Below, one piece after another: positions 1 through 12,291 of a stretch of DNA of 64,000 nucleotides. This DNA comes from Epiperipatus broadwayi (Eukaryota > Onychophora > Udeonychophora > Euonychophora > Peripatidae). The translations under genes and the position numbers were made by a program. Every line of letters starts with the position of its first letter. Position 1 is the stretch's first letter. The notes under the pieces are model-generated. The model searched no databases. It saw only the letters and a list, made by a program, of their open reading frames with translations, and was not told where the DNA came from. The stretch is taken from positions 808,501 to 872,500 of the forward strand of contig JAQFVV010006506.1 in the NCBI GenBank assembly GCA_028023455.1. Direction: 5' to 3'.

Positions 1-568
1 TTTGAATTTCATTATTCATATTTGTTTGTATTTGTGATACCTCATCCTTCAAATCTATTTTTATATTATCTAATTTTATTGATAATTCATTTGTAATATC
101 TACTTTCATACTTTCCATCTTGGTATCCATATTTGTAGACAAATCTACTTTCACACTTTCCATCTTGGTATCGATATTTGTAGACAAATCTACTTTCACA
201 CTTTCCATCTTGGTATCGATATTTGTAGACAAATCTACTTTCAGATTTTCCATCTGAGTATGCATATTTTCCATTTTGGTATCTATGTTTGTATTTAAAT
301 TCTCCATCATTTGTTGCATCATTAACATCATTTGACTTAATGATGGATTATCACTGGTTTTACTTTCTATAGATTTGTCAATAATATCCATAGTTTCTGG
401 AACATGAGTATCTAATATAGAATTACTCTCAGACACACCTATATTTATTTGTTCATTAGTACTATTCATAGTATCATCAGCTATATTTGAACTAAGTATC
501 TCAGTTTGCATTTCTATATTATTATCAGTATTAGAAGAAAATATTTTATACTTACTTCTCATAATCAT
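1..568 (-). CDS. gag-like coiled-coil protein of an LTR retrotransposon, partial
   Basis: The minus strand is open from a start codon at 568 to the window edge, about 189 codons without a stop. The first 90 or so residues are polar and rich in Ser, Asn, Asp and Thr. They are followed by a Met-rich stretch (SQMMLMMQQMMENL) and then by 15-residue repeats of the type KMESVKVDLSTNIDT, encoded by 45-bp tandem repeats at about 101-280. The pattern suggests a long coiled coil. A primer-binding-like site and an LTR lie upstream (902-2849), so I infer the N-terminal part of a gag-type structural protein that would form particles with the element RNA. There are two ATGs, at 568 and 562; the first is taken. 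No zinc knuckle is visible because the protein runs out of the window. It could instead be an unrelated coiled-coil ORF carried by the element. Confidence 0.6.
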   Translation of the reverse strand, partial: MIMRSKYKIFSSNTDNNIEMQTEILSSNIADDTMNSTNEQINIGVSESNSILDTHVPETMDIIDKSIESKTSDNPSLSQMMLMMQQMMENLNTNIDTKMENMHTQMENLKVDLSTNIDTKMESVKVDLSTNIDTKMESVKVDLSTNMDTKMESMKVDITNELSIKLDNIKIDLKDEVSQIQTNMNNEIQ

Positions 569-901
569 AAAACTAACTTTATCTTAACTATAACTTTATT
601 TATACGATAATATATTATTTTTCCTAGGATATTAATGCGATGCCTTTCTCTTTTCAAAATATATATGTGTTCTTACTCTAATGCCTAATTTTAAAATTAT
701 ATTTTTAAGCGAGTGATCTATTCATTTAAATTTTAACTATTTAATTTTCAAAGTCTCCATTATTTTATTACCTACTATTTTACAATACATTTAATATGAG
801 ATTATTATTAATAATATTTATCCCTCAATGTTTTGTATCGCTATACAAACAATATAAAATCTATGATTCAATATAATAATGATATGGAATCTATGATTCA
901 A

Positions 902-921
902 GGCCCTAGTTGTGTGCGCCA
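902..921 (-). promoter_or_regulatory. putative tRNA primer-binding site
   Basis: On the minus strand, two bases after the LTR end (...GTTACA), the sequence begins TGGCGCACACAACTAGG. TGG just inside the 5' LTR is the usual start of a primer-binding site, pairing with a tRNA 3' end (...CCA). The leader between this site and the gag-like start (569-901) is AT-rich and has no gene. The matching tRNA was not identified. Confidence 0.55.
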
Positions 922-923
922 TA

Positions 924-2846
924 TGTAACGGTATGCCCCCTCTCAACAAGATAAGTTAAGGCAGTCGCATCTCACTATAGTCAGATTTAAGGTCTTCATA
1001 TAGGATGCCATGAATGATGTGATTTAATTTTGATATAAAACTATATTTGTTCCCAATAACTAATTTATTATTTAAAAAAATTATTATATCTAAACCACAT
1101 CAAATCAATTTTCACCTTAATTAACTTTACCGTTATGCTCAGATTTCGAACTCAGGGAAGTTTAACACTTTACTCTCTTCAGGGGTTCCTATCAATATTT
1201 TAAAGTAATATTAACAACGAATCTCACTAACTCTTTAATTCAAATAAAACAAAATTGAAGACTTCATTTAATATAAAAAACATAATTATTTATTTAACAA
1301 TTAAATAATTTAAATTTTACAATATATATAAAAAAATATTTATATATCTACCTCCTTATATTAAAAATATAAACATTCTCTTTGCTTACGGTAGATATAT
1401 TTTCTAAACCTATAACACTACGTGATTTTACAATGTATATAAAATATAAGTATCCAAATATTTAGACATTTATATTAACACTATTTTACAATAATTTAGC
1501 GTAATACAAATAATAATCCAATCATTTGTATATAATACCTTCATTCGTTAAAATGATTGTCAGTAAGTTATATTTATTAATATAAAAATATATACTTCAC
1601 AACAATGTTAATCATTTATTCGTTTATCATACATTACTGTTATTAGACTATTTGGTTTACTATAAACAATGTAGTGTCATGTCATAAAAAACAATAATAT
1701 GTGGATTTAAAAATAATTTAATCTCTTACCTCTAAGTTCACATTATCCCTTTCCCGTATTAACATTTATTAACTGATATTTAAATCTTTATTAATCATAA
1801 ATAAAAACAAAAATATTCTAAATTATTAATTCTCTACGATGATAAAGAAAATGAAATTAACTTTTCCTAATTATAATTTTCAAAAATCTTAAATGGTATT
1901 TACAAAAGTTAATGTTCCTTGCACAAATGAAAATCCTTCGAAGACACAGTTTTTTGATTCCTTTGTTGTTAAACATTAAAGAGAATAATATTAGGATATC
2001 CTAAGTTGACATTTAGTTTCCTCTTTATATTCATCTACTTAATACACAGTTCCTTTATTAACAATTATAACTCCATTTTGAAGATCTAATTTTTATAATT
2101 TTAAGGCATTCATAATTCCATTTTGAAGATCTAATTTCTTTATAATTTTAAGGCATTCAGCAAATGATGTTATTCACACATATATATTTGATTAGGCAAG
2201 TGCATTTTATCTATCCCATGATAAATTGGTGTTCTACCCACTTTGCATTTTTTTATAATGTAAAGTACATTAAATTTGAATGAAGTTTTTATAAACATGT
2301 TCTTTTTTTAAAATGCCATTTAGATTTTAAAACATGTAATTCAAACAATTTTTTATAGAACACAAAATATATATTTAGATTACTTTCTTTGAACAAATAT
2401 AAGAAATTTCTTCTAATGAGTATTCAATTGTTCAAAATATAAACTTCAACTTACACTGTTCTTTGAAATCAAACATAGTAGAAGTTTTTATGAGAATATA
2501 GCTGATAAAAAATAGAATCCTTATTCTTCTAATAAAAAGAATAGAATTAATATATTATATTTCTTGCTCCATCAGCTTGCTGAAGCATACACATTCTACA
2601 TTGTTGCAATAACAATTAGATATTAAAACACTAAGTTAATTTCATTTCCTTTAATTCGATAAACTGTGAACCCAGAGGTCATTTATCACCTTGTCAACAG
2701 TCTTTTGTCAACAACGTTTTTTTCATTTTAAAGAATGAAAAATAGTAACTTAACAAGTTATATATTTATTTTCATAAGTATAATAATAATGCAAATATAA
2801 CGTATACATATTGATTACATGTATGTATGAGTATATATATACTCCT

Positions 2847-2849
<3 letters not shown>
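924..2849 (-). repeat. LTR of the minus-strand retrotransposon, about 1.9 kb
   Basis: Read on the plus strand the block starts TGTAACGG at 924 and ends CTCCTACA at 2849, immediately before a (TA)n tract. It sits directly outside the primer-binding-like site, as a 5' LTR should. It contains no gene-like ORF. A short internal direct repeat (TCCATTTTGAAGATCTAATTT) occurs near 2071 and 2112. The partner LTR would lie left of the window, so the assignment rests on the ends, the primer-site position and the gag-like ORF. Confidence 0.55.

Positions 2850-2888
<39 letters not shown>
2850..2888. repeat. (TA)n microsatellite
   Basis: About 19 TA units separate the LTR end at 2849 from the 3' tail of the minus-strand Penelope-like element. 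It is one of several TA tracts in this window that border LTR ends. Confidence 0.9.
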
Positions 2889-2895
<7 letters not shown>

Positions 2896-2901
2896 ATACA
2901 T

Positions 2902-4284
2902 ATATAAAATTAAAATTACCCAATTCCAAAATTCAACTAGACCAGCATAAAAATAATATTAAAACACAACCAAAGGTTTAACTGCTACAAGCAGAGTTTT
3001 CAAGGGTAAAGAACTACAAAAACTATACAATACATATAATATTAACCATTGCCCACAAATCCATTCACTTCCCATCCACCCTTAATATTAAAAGAACTCA
3101 TAAATAAGTTAATTGCTTCAGAATAATAAATTTTCAATAATAAAGATTCTTTAATTTTTATTTTTGATTTCATTTCTCTCAAAGAAGACAATCTTAGCTT
3201 CATCAAAATTAATAATGTGGCCTGTATCTTTTTCATGGACATACAAAGCAAAACTAAGATATCTATTTTTAACTCTACTTTCATTTAAACTCAAACTACT
3301 TTGATCTATGTAGACCTTCTTACATTAAACAATGGATAAAATATACTACACCAGGAATAGTCTTTCTATCAAAAATTTCTTTTGTATTATTTAATAAATT
3401 ATTCAATGTAACACACCTTTTCCAAGCAATTTTCTTATTTCCAAACAATTTACTATTTCTACATACAATTTTATAAGAAGACAATTTAAATGGCAAAGAA
3501 ATAAAATCATATTTTTCTTTATCCTTTACATCTTTACAAATATTACTATTAAATAAAATACTTTTAATAAATTTATCAGAGTAACCAACCCTCAGGTAAT
3601 CTTTATAAAATTGGCATTTCTGAAACAAAACTACCGTACTAGAATTATTTAATTTAATATTCCTATGACAATAATTCCTTAAGGCAGCTACTTTATGAGA
3701 TACAGACTGATAGCTATCAGGTTTAATTATAGATCTTAATTCTCTACTTTTAACTAAATGACTGCATAGAAAACAATTAGTTTCTACATTTCTAATCACC
3801 AAAAGATCTCCTTTTAACATAAATTTTATAGAAGGATCAAAACAATTAAACTTATTTACAAATTCCTTCAATTTATCATTTTCAACTATAAATAAACAAT
3901 CATCATCATATCTAACAAATAACTTTACATATAAACAATTCTTTTTAATAATAATTTTCTCTTCCATATAATTAATATAAACTGAACATACTAAAGGAGG
4001 AATAATATAACCTATTATCCACCCTTCCTTAATCTTATAAAAATTACCTTTATAAGTAAAATACATAGAATCTACCAATAACAAAAGCAAATCTTTTATT
4101 ACCTTAATTTTGTTTTTTGATAAAGAACTTTTCTTAATCAAAACAGACATAAGAATATCAATACTGCTTAACCTATTAACAGCCTGATACACATTTTCAA
4201 TATCTAAACTGCCAAATACCCAATTACTTTCCATATTAAAATTATTAATCTTATCAAAAGCCTCAAAATAAAATTTTGTAAAAG
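2902..4284 (-). pseudogene. Penelope-like element alpha, 5'-truncated copy 1 (RT plus GIY-YIG remnant)
   Basis: An open frame at 4234-3320 encodes an RT core in PLE order: FGSLDIENVYQAV (motif A, about residue 6), GWIIGYIIPPLVCSVYINY (motif B region), RYDDDCLF (motif C, YVDD in the sister copy), then DLLVIRN and SHLVKSRELRSIIKPDSY. An 11-codon deletion removes the stretch just before DLLVIRN that is present in the copy at 5609-7693. Below 3320 the frame breaks, but GIY-YIG C-terminal sequence is readable (HEKDTGH-like, INLF..FNIKGGWEVNG at 3042-3120). A 3' tail follows down to about 2902 and ends near (TA)n. The copy stops abruptly at about 4284, within the sequence before motif A, which is a typical 5' truncation. 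The enzyme would have primed reverse transcription at a nick made by its own GIY-YIG domain. It is now inactive. Confidence 0.88.
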
Positions 4285-4358
4285 TTTATAAATTTATTTA
4301 TGTATATAAAAGAAATAGATATTATTTAGACAGGAAGCAAGATTTTAATTAATTCTCA

Positions 4359-5608
4359 TGGATAATTCAACCAATGATGTATTACCCTGAAGGCATATCA
4401 GTCTGATGTTGCAATTTTTAAGATAATGTCTCCAAGGTATCTGCAGACACATGTAATCGCTAAAATGTGTCCACAGATCATGTGAACATGGTACATTAAA
4501 AATCACAAGATTAGAGTGATATGCCTTCAGGGTAATACGTCATCGGTTGAAATATCCAGGTCACATGATAAAAGCAATTCAAAAATGATAAAAATCTGAT
4601 GCAGGTCAGGCAAATACTAAAAAAAATACAAAAAAAAAACATGTACATGTATGCGTCAAAATATTATGCTCAATTATAAAATACAGTGCGTATTGCTGGA
4701 ATTGCTGGGGGGAAGCTCAGATGTTTTTGATGAGCCGAAGGCTCAGCATACATGTATTTCAGACATTGTATTACTCTCATAGCTGTAATTTTTATAATTG
4801 CCGTGGAATTTACGAAAAAACAATTTCTGTATGATATAATTCAGAAATTAAAAATAAAATTAAAACGTAATTCAATGTAAGTTTGATAATTGTAGAAATA
4901 TTAACAAATATTTTTTGTAAATAAATTTGAGAATTGTAGAAATATTAACAAAATTTTTTTGCAAATTTAAAATAAACAAATAAAACACTTTACCTGAATT
5001 AATGCAAATCTGGCATTAATGGCGTCCTTTGAGAAAACGTGTTATCACATGCATTTGGTAATTTTAAAAACGTACTGTATATTGCTCATTTGTTTTAAAA
5101 AAATATTGAAAATTATTTACTCATTAAATGTAATTCAATGTAAGTTTGAGAATTGTAGAAATATTAACAAAAATTTTTTATAAATTTAAAATAAACAGAT
5201 AAACAAAACACTTAAAAATAAAATTAAAACGTAATTCAATGTAAGTTTAATAATTGTAAAAATATTAACAAATATTTTTTGTAAATAAGTTTGAGAATTG
5301 TAGAAATATTAACAAAAAACTTTTGTAAATTTAAAATAAACAGATAAATAAAACACTTTACCCGAATTAAGAGATCAAAAAAGTAACTGTGATGCCGTGG
5401 ATAGCAAAATCACAATAGACAGAAAAATCAAAAAATTTCCCAAACCTCTCTACGAATTTTAAATCTCGTGGGTGAAAAAAAATTGACTCTCTGATGGATT
5501 AATCACACCAGTCACTTGGTTGCCATGACAATGTTGTCATGCAAAAATTGATGATGTCTACTGGAAGGGAAAACAGTAAGTGTAATACGTCATCAGTTGA
5601 ATTATCCA
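4359..5608. mobile_element. non-autonomous inverted-repeat DNA element, about 1.25 kb
   Basis: The left end (4359-4400, starting TGGATAATTCAACC) is inverted at the right end (5582-5608, ending GTTGAATTATCCA). A further inverted copy of the full 42-bp left end sits inside at 4517-4558, so the leftmost 200 bp could form its own hairpin MITE. The interior has no ORF but holds direct repeats at about 4849-5000 and 5212-5368, with a partial third at 5128-5211 (AATTCAATGTAAGTTTGA family). I see no clear target-site duplication, so the superfamily is unassigned. It lies between two copies of the same PLE in opposite orientation. Confidence 0.5.
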
Positions 5609-7693
5609 TAACTACCTTTTAATTATTCAATTTTGAATTTTTTTGTGAGGCAATTTAGACAGAATAGGTCAAATTTTTATTGTAAAAAAATATAAAAGAA
5701 AATTAAAGTGGTTGCTTGGGAAAGTTAGTAAAATTTATTGTAGTGATAAAGGGTATGAGAGTAATGTTTCTGATGATAGAGTTGTTAATCTTTCTGATAT
5801 TAAGCTAAATGATAGAGAATTAGATATTCTTAGTAAAGGCCTTAATTTTGTTCCATTTCATTCAAAAATATAGTTTTTGATACGATTTTGTCCATTGAAT
5901 CTAGTAATTTGAGGGCTGAACAGACAGTTGGTATTCAATCGATTTTCAATAAAAGTTTAAAAAAGAAAAAAAATTTGTGATTAATCCTGCTGAGGTTAGA
6001 CATTTTAAGTTTAGGTTAATTACTAATGATGTAATCATTGCTCATGAAGACAAAGCTGATAAGTTTGTCATTATGAAAAGAGATGAATTCAAAGTGAAAA
6101 TGAATAGGGAATTAAATAATGGTAAATATATGGTTTTAGATAAAGATCCAGGTAATTTGATTAAAAGAAAATTGATAGATATTATGAAGAAAATGGTTAA
6201 TTTAAAATTTTTAATAGAGTTGATTATTTATAATGCTATCCAAATGATTTCATATCAGCTAAGATCTTTGTGAATATTAAAACTCATAAAGATAGTTTTC
6301 CTTTAAGATTTATTTTTGATTTTACAGGTAGTGTTGTAGAGGGTATTTTTAGATAGTTGAATAATTTTTTAAAACAATTTGTTGATTTTGGTCTTTACAC
6401 AGTTTCTTCTTCTTTTGAGGCTTTTGATAAGATTAATAAATTTAAAATGGAAAGTAATTAGGTATTTGGCAGTTTAGATATTGAAAATATGTATCAGTTT
6501 GTTAATAGGTTAAGCAGTATTGATATTCTTATGTCTGTTTTGATTAAAAAAAGTTCTTTATCGAAAAATAAAATTAAGGTAATTAAAGATTTGCTTTTGT
6601 TATTGGAAGATTCTATGTATTTCACTTATAAAGGTAATTTGTATAAGATTAAGGAAGGGTGGATAATAGGTTATATTATTTCTCCTTTAGTATGTTCAGT
6701 TTATATTAATTATATGGAAGAGGAAATTATTATTAAAAAGAGTTGGTTATATGTAAAGTTATTTGTTAGATATGTTGATGATTGTTTATTTGTAGTTGAG
6801 AATGATAAATTGAAGGAACTTGTAAATGAGTTTAATTGTTTTGATCCTTCTATAAAATTGGTGTTAGAAAGACGGGGGTTAGATTTTGGTACGTTAAAAT
6901 TTTTAGATCTTTTGGTGATTAGAAATGTAGAAACTAATTGTTTATTGTGCAGTCATTTAGTTAAAAGTAAAGAATTAAGATCTATAATTAAACCTGATAG
7001 CTATCATTCTGTATCTCATAAAGTAGCTGCTTTAAGGAATTATTGTCATAGGAATATTAAATTAAATAATTCTAGTGGGGTAGCTTTGTTTCAGAAATAT
7101 CAATTTTATAAAGATTATTTGAGTGTTGGATACTCTGATAAATTTGTTAAAAGTATTTTATTTAATAGTAATATTTGTAAGGATGTAAAGGTTAAAGAAA
7201 AATATGATTTTATTTCTTTGCCATTTAAATTGTCTTCTAATAAAATTGTATGTAGAAATAGTAAATTGTTTGGAAATAAGAAAATTGCTTGAAAAAGGGG
7301 TGTTACATTGAATAATTTATTAAATAATACAAAAGAAATTTTTGATAGAAAGACTATTTCTGGTGTAGTATATTTTATCTTTTGTTTATTTGTAAGAAGG
7401 TTTACATAGGTCAGAGTAGTTTGAGTTTAAATGAAAGGATAAAGGTTCATAAAAGTAGAGTTAAAAATAGTTCTGCTTTGTATGTCCATGAAAAAGATAC
7501 AGACCACACTATTAATTTTGATGAAGATGAGGTTGTCTTCTTTGAGAGAAATGAATTCAAAAGAAAAATTAAAGAATCTTTGTTATTGAAAATTTATTAT
7601 TATGAAGCAATTAACATATTTAAGAGTCCTTTTAATATTAAGGGTGGATGGGAAGTGAATGGACTTATGGGTAATGGTATATATATATTATAA
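5609..7693 (+). pseudogene. Penelope-like element alpha, near full-length copy 2
   Basis: Coding sequence in several frames follows the PLE order. N-terminal block: VNLSDIKLNDRELDILSKG (about 5780-5840). ADKG-like block: HEDKADKFVIMKRDEF (about 6040-6095). A fingers segment follows (KTHKDSFPLRFIFDF, about 6275-6320). The RT core lies at 6489-7292, with FGSLDIENMYQFV, GYIISPLVCSVYINY, an intact RYVDDCLF and LKFLDLLVIRN. The GIY-YIG nuclease lies at 7382-7693 (VYIGQSSLSLNERIKVHKS, then a His/Asp-rich block and FNIKGGWEVNG). Stops at about 5872, 6356 and 6460 and frame changes between blocks disable it. The 3' tail seen in copy 1 is missing: sequence diverges just after GNG at about 7675. It is the best guide to the family's gene order in this window. 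Confidence 0.92.
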
Positions 7694-9384
7694 TAGTAAC
7701 TTAGTTATTATTATTGGTCTAACGTGTTTTATCTCTTGTGAAATTATTTATAAATATAAATTTTTATTTGACTATTTTATTATGTAACATATACGTACTA
7801 TTTATATATACATTTAAGTTTTAAATAATACATACCTTAAGCTTTTGAGTAAAATGTCAGATTTGAAGTTAAGAATAAATACTTATATATATTTTTTATT
7901 TTATTATTAAATCTTAATGTCAGTGGAACAATTGATAGTTGAGTTAAGCATGAACTTATATATAACACACGAGCAGATTCGTTCGTTCTCTGGATATAAA
8001 AAAACGAAAGAAAAAGAAAATCTTTTCTCTTTAAAAATAGAATTTTTCTTTTATCAATACTACTATTTAATGATTGGAATTTAAATATTAACTTTTCCAA
8101 ATTAAAATAATTTGTGGATTAAAAGTCTGCAAGGAAAATATATTTAATTTTCTACTCAATCTTAAAGGAATAGCAATATAAAAAAAAAGAACATCTGTTT
8201 AAGTTTTTTTGGAAACTACGTTGTTTTAATACTTTCGTGATTCTTCGGATATATATAAATTTAAGATAATTATATATATATATATATATATAGGATAAAA
8301 CAATATGTTTGGAGTAAAACAGCTTTATATTGTAAAGGTTTCGAAACCAACCTTGCATGCTATTTTAAAATATTTTGAAATATTGAATATATAGAACGTC
8401 TAGTGATAATAGAGAAATGAAGATTAAGAACATCTACATTCGAAGAATATTTATTTTATTTCACATTAATCCGATCATTGGATGTTATTAACAGTTTATC
8501 GTTTAAGGATAAATGGAATCATCATTGTACAAACGGATTGGTGATATGCTTTGTAAGAGATCTTCATTGGGATGATGAACTATAGACTTCAATATCTACT
8601 CTCAACTCTCTTATAAATAAGTTTCCTTTATTATTTATTTATGTATATTATAACAATGCTTATATTATTTTAATATGTTTATTATTATTATTATTATCTT
8701 TATTTCAAATTTGGCATCGCATCATATATATCTTAAAAGGAAAATTATATTTATTATTAAATATAATTAATTGAAAGCTTAACATAATTCATCAAATTAG
8801 ATGAGGGATATAAAAAATAGTTATTATTTGACAGATATCTTAAACAGGATTATATTGTGTTTACTACGTAATATTGTAAACGTTTAATGTATTTTTATTT
8901 ATTAAAAATACATATAATATATAAGTTATACAATGGCAAATAATACTTATATATGGGTAATTGTGAAGCATATAAATAAGAACGATAAATAAATTAATAA
9001 GTTACATAAATTATTAATTTTTGAACCCAGATATTGTTTTTATATATCTGTTAATTTAAGCTATTTTCTTTAATTTTTGAAAGTTTATTATAGTATTGAG
9101 TTTTATCATAGGGTATTAAATAAAAAAATATCATTTATTAATATTCTTTTAAAATGATAAAATTCATCCGTATTTATTTATTAATATTTTATTATCTATT
9201 CTATTATATTTTTTTATTGTTTATTAAATATTGATTTGTTAACGTGATCTCTTTGTCTAATCATTATTGAATTATATTATATATATGCTAGTATTATAAA
9301 TATCATATGAATAATAGTTATAATTAATGCTTATATAAAGGCATATGAAATAACTTGTTTTGAAATTATTCCTGAAAAGAACTA
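7694..9384. other. AT-rich sequence, no gene recognised
   Basis: This 1.7-kb stretch has only short chance ORFs, homopolymer runs and a (TA)n tract at 8270-8292. I see no domain, RNA gene or terminal repeat. Confidence 0.7.
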
Positions 9385-9640
9385 ATTGCAAATTCTCCGT
9401 GAGTTTAAATATCGTGGCATAATAGTGACTGAAAGAGGGATGAAAGATGGATGACCTGGTCTAAATTGTATTTAAACTTATTTAAAGATTAGTGAGCTAG
9501 CATAATAAAGATATATATAATCATGGATTTAGTATTTCATCGATTCATTTCTAGCATTCTAATTGAAGACCCAAAGTCCGATTGTAGTGAAATGCATATC
9601 CTCTTTCTAAGGAATTTAATCATCTCTTTATATTTAACAA
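9385..9640. repeat. dispersed repeat, copy 1 (partner at 42145-42440)
   Basis: Segments such as AATTCTCCGTGAGTTTAAAT, TTTCATCGATTCATTTCTAGC and GAAGACCCAAAGTCCGA recur in the same order and orientation at 42145-42440 with moderate divergence. No ORF is present. The two copies show an interspersed repeat family of about 250-300 bp or more; its type (SINE-like or part of a longer element) is not determined. Confidence 0.6.
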
Positions 9641-9854
9641 GACCAACTTAGATTTTAAATATAATCCATTCTGTTATATTTGGCGAACCTAACTGGGAAG
9701 CATTAAGTTAATGATTTCTAAACATTAAATATAATTGATTATATTACAATTAATACATCAACTGGGATGATTAAATGCCGTTCCGTTATATTTGATGCCT
9801 CAACTAAGGCTATCAAATAGGCTGTCCCATTATAATATATATATTGTATAGTTT

Positions 9855-9973
9855 TTGTAGTTTTTTACACTTGAGAATTCTGCTTGTAGCCGTGAAACCT
9901 TTGGTTGTGTTTTAATATTATTTTTATGCTGGTCTAGTTGAATTTTGGAATTGGGTAATTTTAATTATATATT
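9855..9973 (+). mobile_element. Penelope-like element alpha, 3' tail fragment
   Basis: About 120 bp match, in reverse complement, the 3' tail of the PLE copy at 2902-4284 (corresponding to about 2905-3030), including CCTTTGGTTGTGTTTTAAT and TTATGCTGGTCTAGTTGA. No coding part is attached, so it is an extreme 5' truncation or a leftover of a larger copy. It contains a small hairpin followed by GAAACC at about 9869-9900. Confidence 0.8.
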
Positions 9974-10015
9974 GACTAGTTGAGCTTTATGCTTGTAATA
10001 TATATATATATATAT

Positions 10016-12218
10016 TGTAACGGACAAATGATTTTTGATTTGCATATACAGACCACAAAAGTGCCACTAGTCCAAAAATCGAAACGAGATATTTATTTTA
10101 AGGGTGTACAGGATATGCAAAACAAAATGTGCCGAAGTAAACTCAGAGAGAAACAAGATATCTTAAATATTGTTTAGACAATTGAAAAATCAAAGCACAA
10201 AGACAAACACATCAGCCAAATTAAATTTAAACAAATTTTAAACTTTTACTGAAGAGCAAAATAACTTGTAAGAAAAAGTTTACATGAAAACTAATAGGGT
10301 TATCTCAGGCATGTACCAGAAAGATGAAAATGGAATATTCTGGCAGACAGATGGATCTTCCAATAGTGAATTGAAATAGGGAGTGGCAAATTTATTTCAG
10401 GTGAGAAGTCACCTAAATGTTGGTTTTCCTATTCACAGGTATGAAAACAATACATTCTTGAAATAAATCAATGAAACCAGTGCCAGTGAGCTTTTTTAGA
10501 CCCCCAAAAATGTGTCAGGACCCAAAATGTCATATGCCAGTAGAATCTACATCTTAAAACTACATTCAAAGCAAAGATGATTCATTTACCTCAATGACCC
10601 ACGTCAAATATGCTTCAGAATGAAAGGAAAACAAACAACTAAAACTGCAAATCCCCAACTGAATGATTGGCAAAACTAATCTAAGAATTAAAGGTCTCAA
10701 TAGGATACAAGTAAACCATTAGAAAATCAGTTACATCTGCCCCAGCATTTAAAGAAAATGAATTACCAATACCTATTATTAAAAAAATAAATTTATGATA
10801 CAAATTCTGAGTACACGCTCTGATAAATTTTAAGCTATACAAGTAAATACAAAATAAATCTATCAGAGAGTGCATATGAGTATGAAAATAGGAAAGCTAT
10901 AAATACTTTAGCAGCAAAAGTCTCTCTCACCTGTAATTTACAAAAGAGATAAATATTGTCTTCCTGCTGGTGACTTAATAAATTAGAAAGCAAAAACAAT
11001 TATAGTTTCCACTTTCAGAGATATAAGAAATAGAGACTATGAAAATAATTTCACCAGCCAAAAAATTTGGTGGTTTGCAAAAGCACGAACACAGTATTTA
11101 AAATTGATTCAGGCTACAAAATAATTACAGGTAAGCATTCAAAATATACACGACTGCTAAAGCATTTAGTAAAAGTTAGGCATAAAATAGAAAAACTCGC
11201 ACATCACTCTCCAATAAACAACAACTGAAAGTAAACTTGGAATCTTAAAACTAAGATTCTAAGACACACAACAAAATACAATAAAAGAGAATAAATATAG
11301 CTAATCAATATGAAGTTAAATATTGATTTATGAATACAGATTTATAATTAGAATGAGCAGAGATTTAATGGAAAAAAATTTACCCTGGAAAGAATAAAAG
11401 AAAATTTCATCTTATGATAAAGCACAGTTCGCATAGAGTGTGCAGGTTTATCTTTAGTCCATTTTCAGGTCCTTTGACAGTGGCAAGGTAGAGGCAGTGT
11501 TTATTTTAGAGGCTCATGCCATGACTGAAGGAGAGCAGGCAGGCATGGGCCCATCATTTGTTTAAGTCAAAACTCATAATAGTGGTAGATTTTGACATCT
11601 TGCACAGTAACAAAGTTTGTCAATAATTGTTTCAGTTTTAAGCAGGAATTAAATGTCCAAACTGCTACTCAAAATGGTATAACCCTCTGCAGATGATAAT
11701 CCAAGTGTCTTCACTAACACTGAACTCTCTCCTCTCTAAAAATTGGTTGCTATCTTTTCCTCGCTACATTTCCCGTGAAAAACTTTCATTAGTCTCTAAT
11801 TCTATATCTCAGGCAGGGCAAAATTAATTTCCTGCTCAATCTAATTTAAGAATTCCAACCAGGGATTATTGAAACAAAAACAACAACACAATTAAATCTT
11901 TCACTTTTTAGAATTAATTTTAAAAATTATTAAAATAAAAGCAACAGGAATATATAATTAGCAAGCTTGCCTGTTTTTTAATCAAATTGATTAAAACAGG
12001 TGGTGAAAGTAATCTATTTTAAAATCAATTTTATAAACAAAGTAGTGAAAGTAAACTATTTTAAAATCAATTTTATAAACATGAAAATGATCAAAATAAA
12101 TATAAACATGTATGTGTTTTAAGTAACAATAAAATTTTTAATATTAGATAAGATTTAACAAACATTAAGTTTTTAATTTTGGCAGTAAAATTTTTGAATC
12201 TGAAGTCAAGCCGGTTCA
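10016..12218. repeat. LTR-sized block between (TA)n tracts, about 2.2 kb, possible solo LTR
   Basis: The block starts TGTAACGG right after (TA)n (9998-10015) and ends CCGGTTCA right before (TA)n (from 12219). The ends are imperfect inverted repeats of the TG...CA type. There is no long ORF and no RT or integrase motif. Size and ends match the other LTRs of this window, so a solo LTR is the best reading; orientation is unknown. Confidence 0.5.
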
Positions 12219-12242
12219 ATATATATATATATATATATATAT

Positions 12243-12285
12243 TGTACCAAAGTACATTGATATTTAATTAATTTTATATCTTTGT

Positions 12286-12291
<6 letters not shown>
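12243..12291. repeat. 49-bp miniature block in (TA)n
   Basis: The block starts TGTACCAAAGTACATTG and ends TTTGTACTACA, with TA tracts on both sides (12219-12242 and 12292-12318). Its first 36 bases are identical to the start of the next block at 12319. It looks like an LTR with nearly all the interior deleted, or a slippage duplication. Confidence 0.6.

Noticed and set aside
4729-4752. TGATGAGCCGAAGGCTCA as a hammerhead core
   Set aside because: It is a plain TGAGCC-GAA-GGCTCA hairpin with no GAAA after the stem and no stems I or III.
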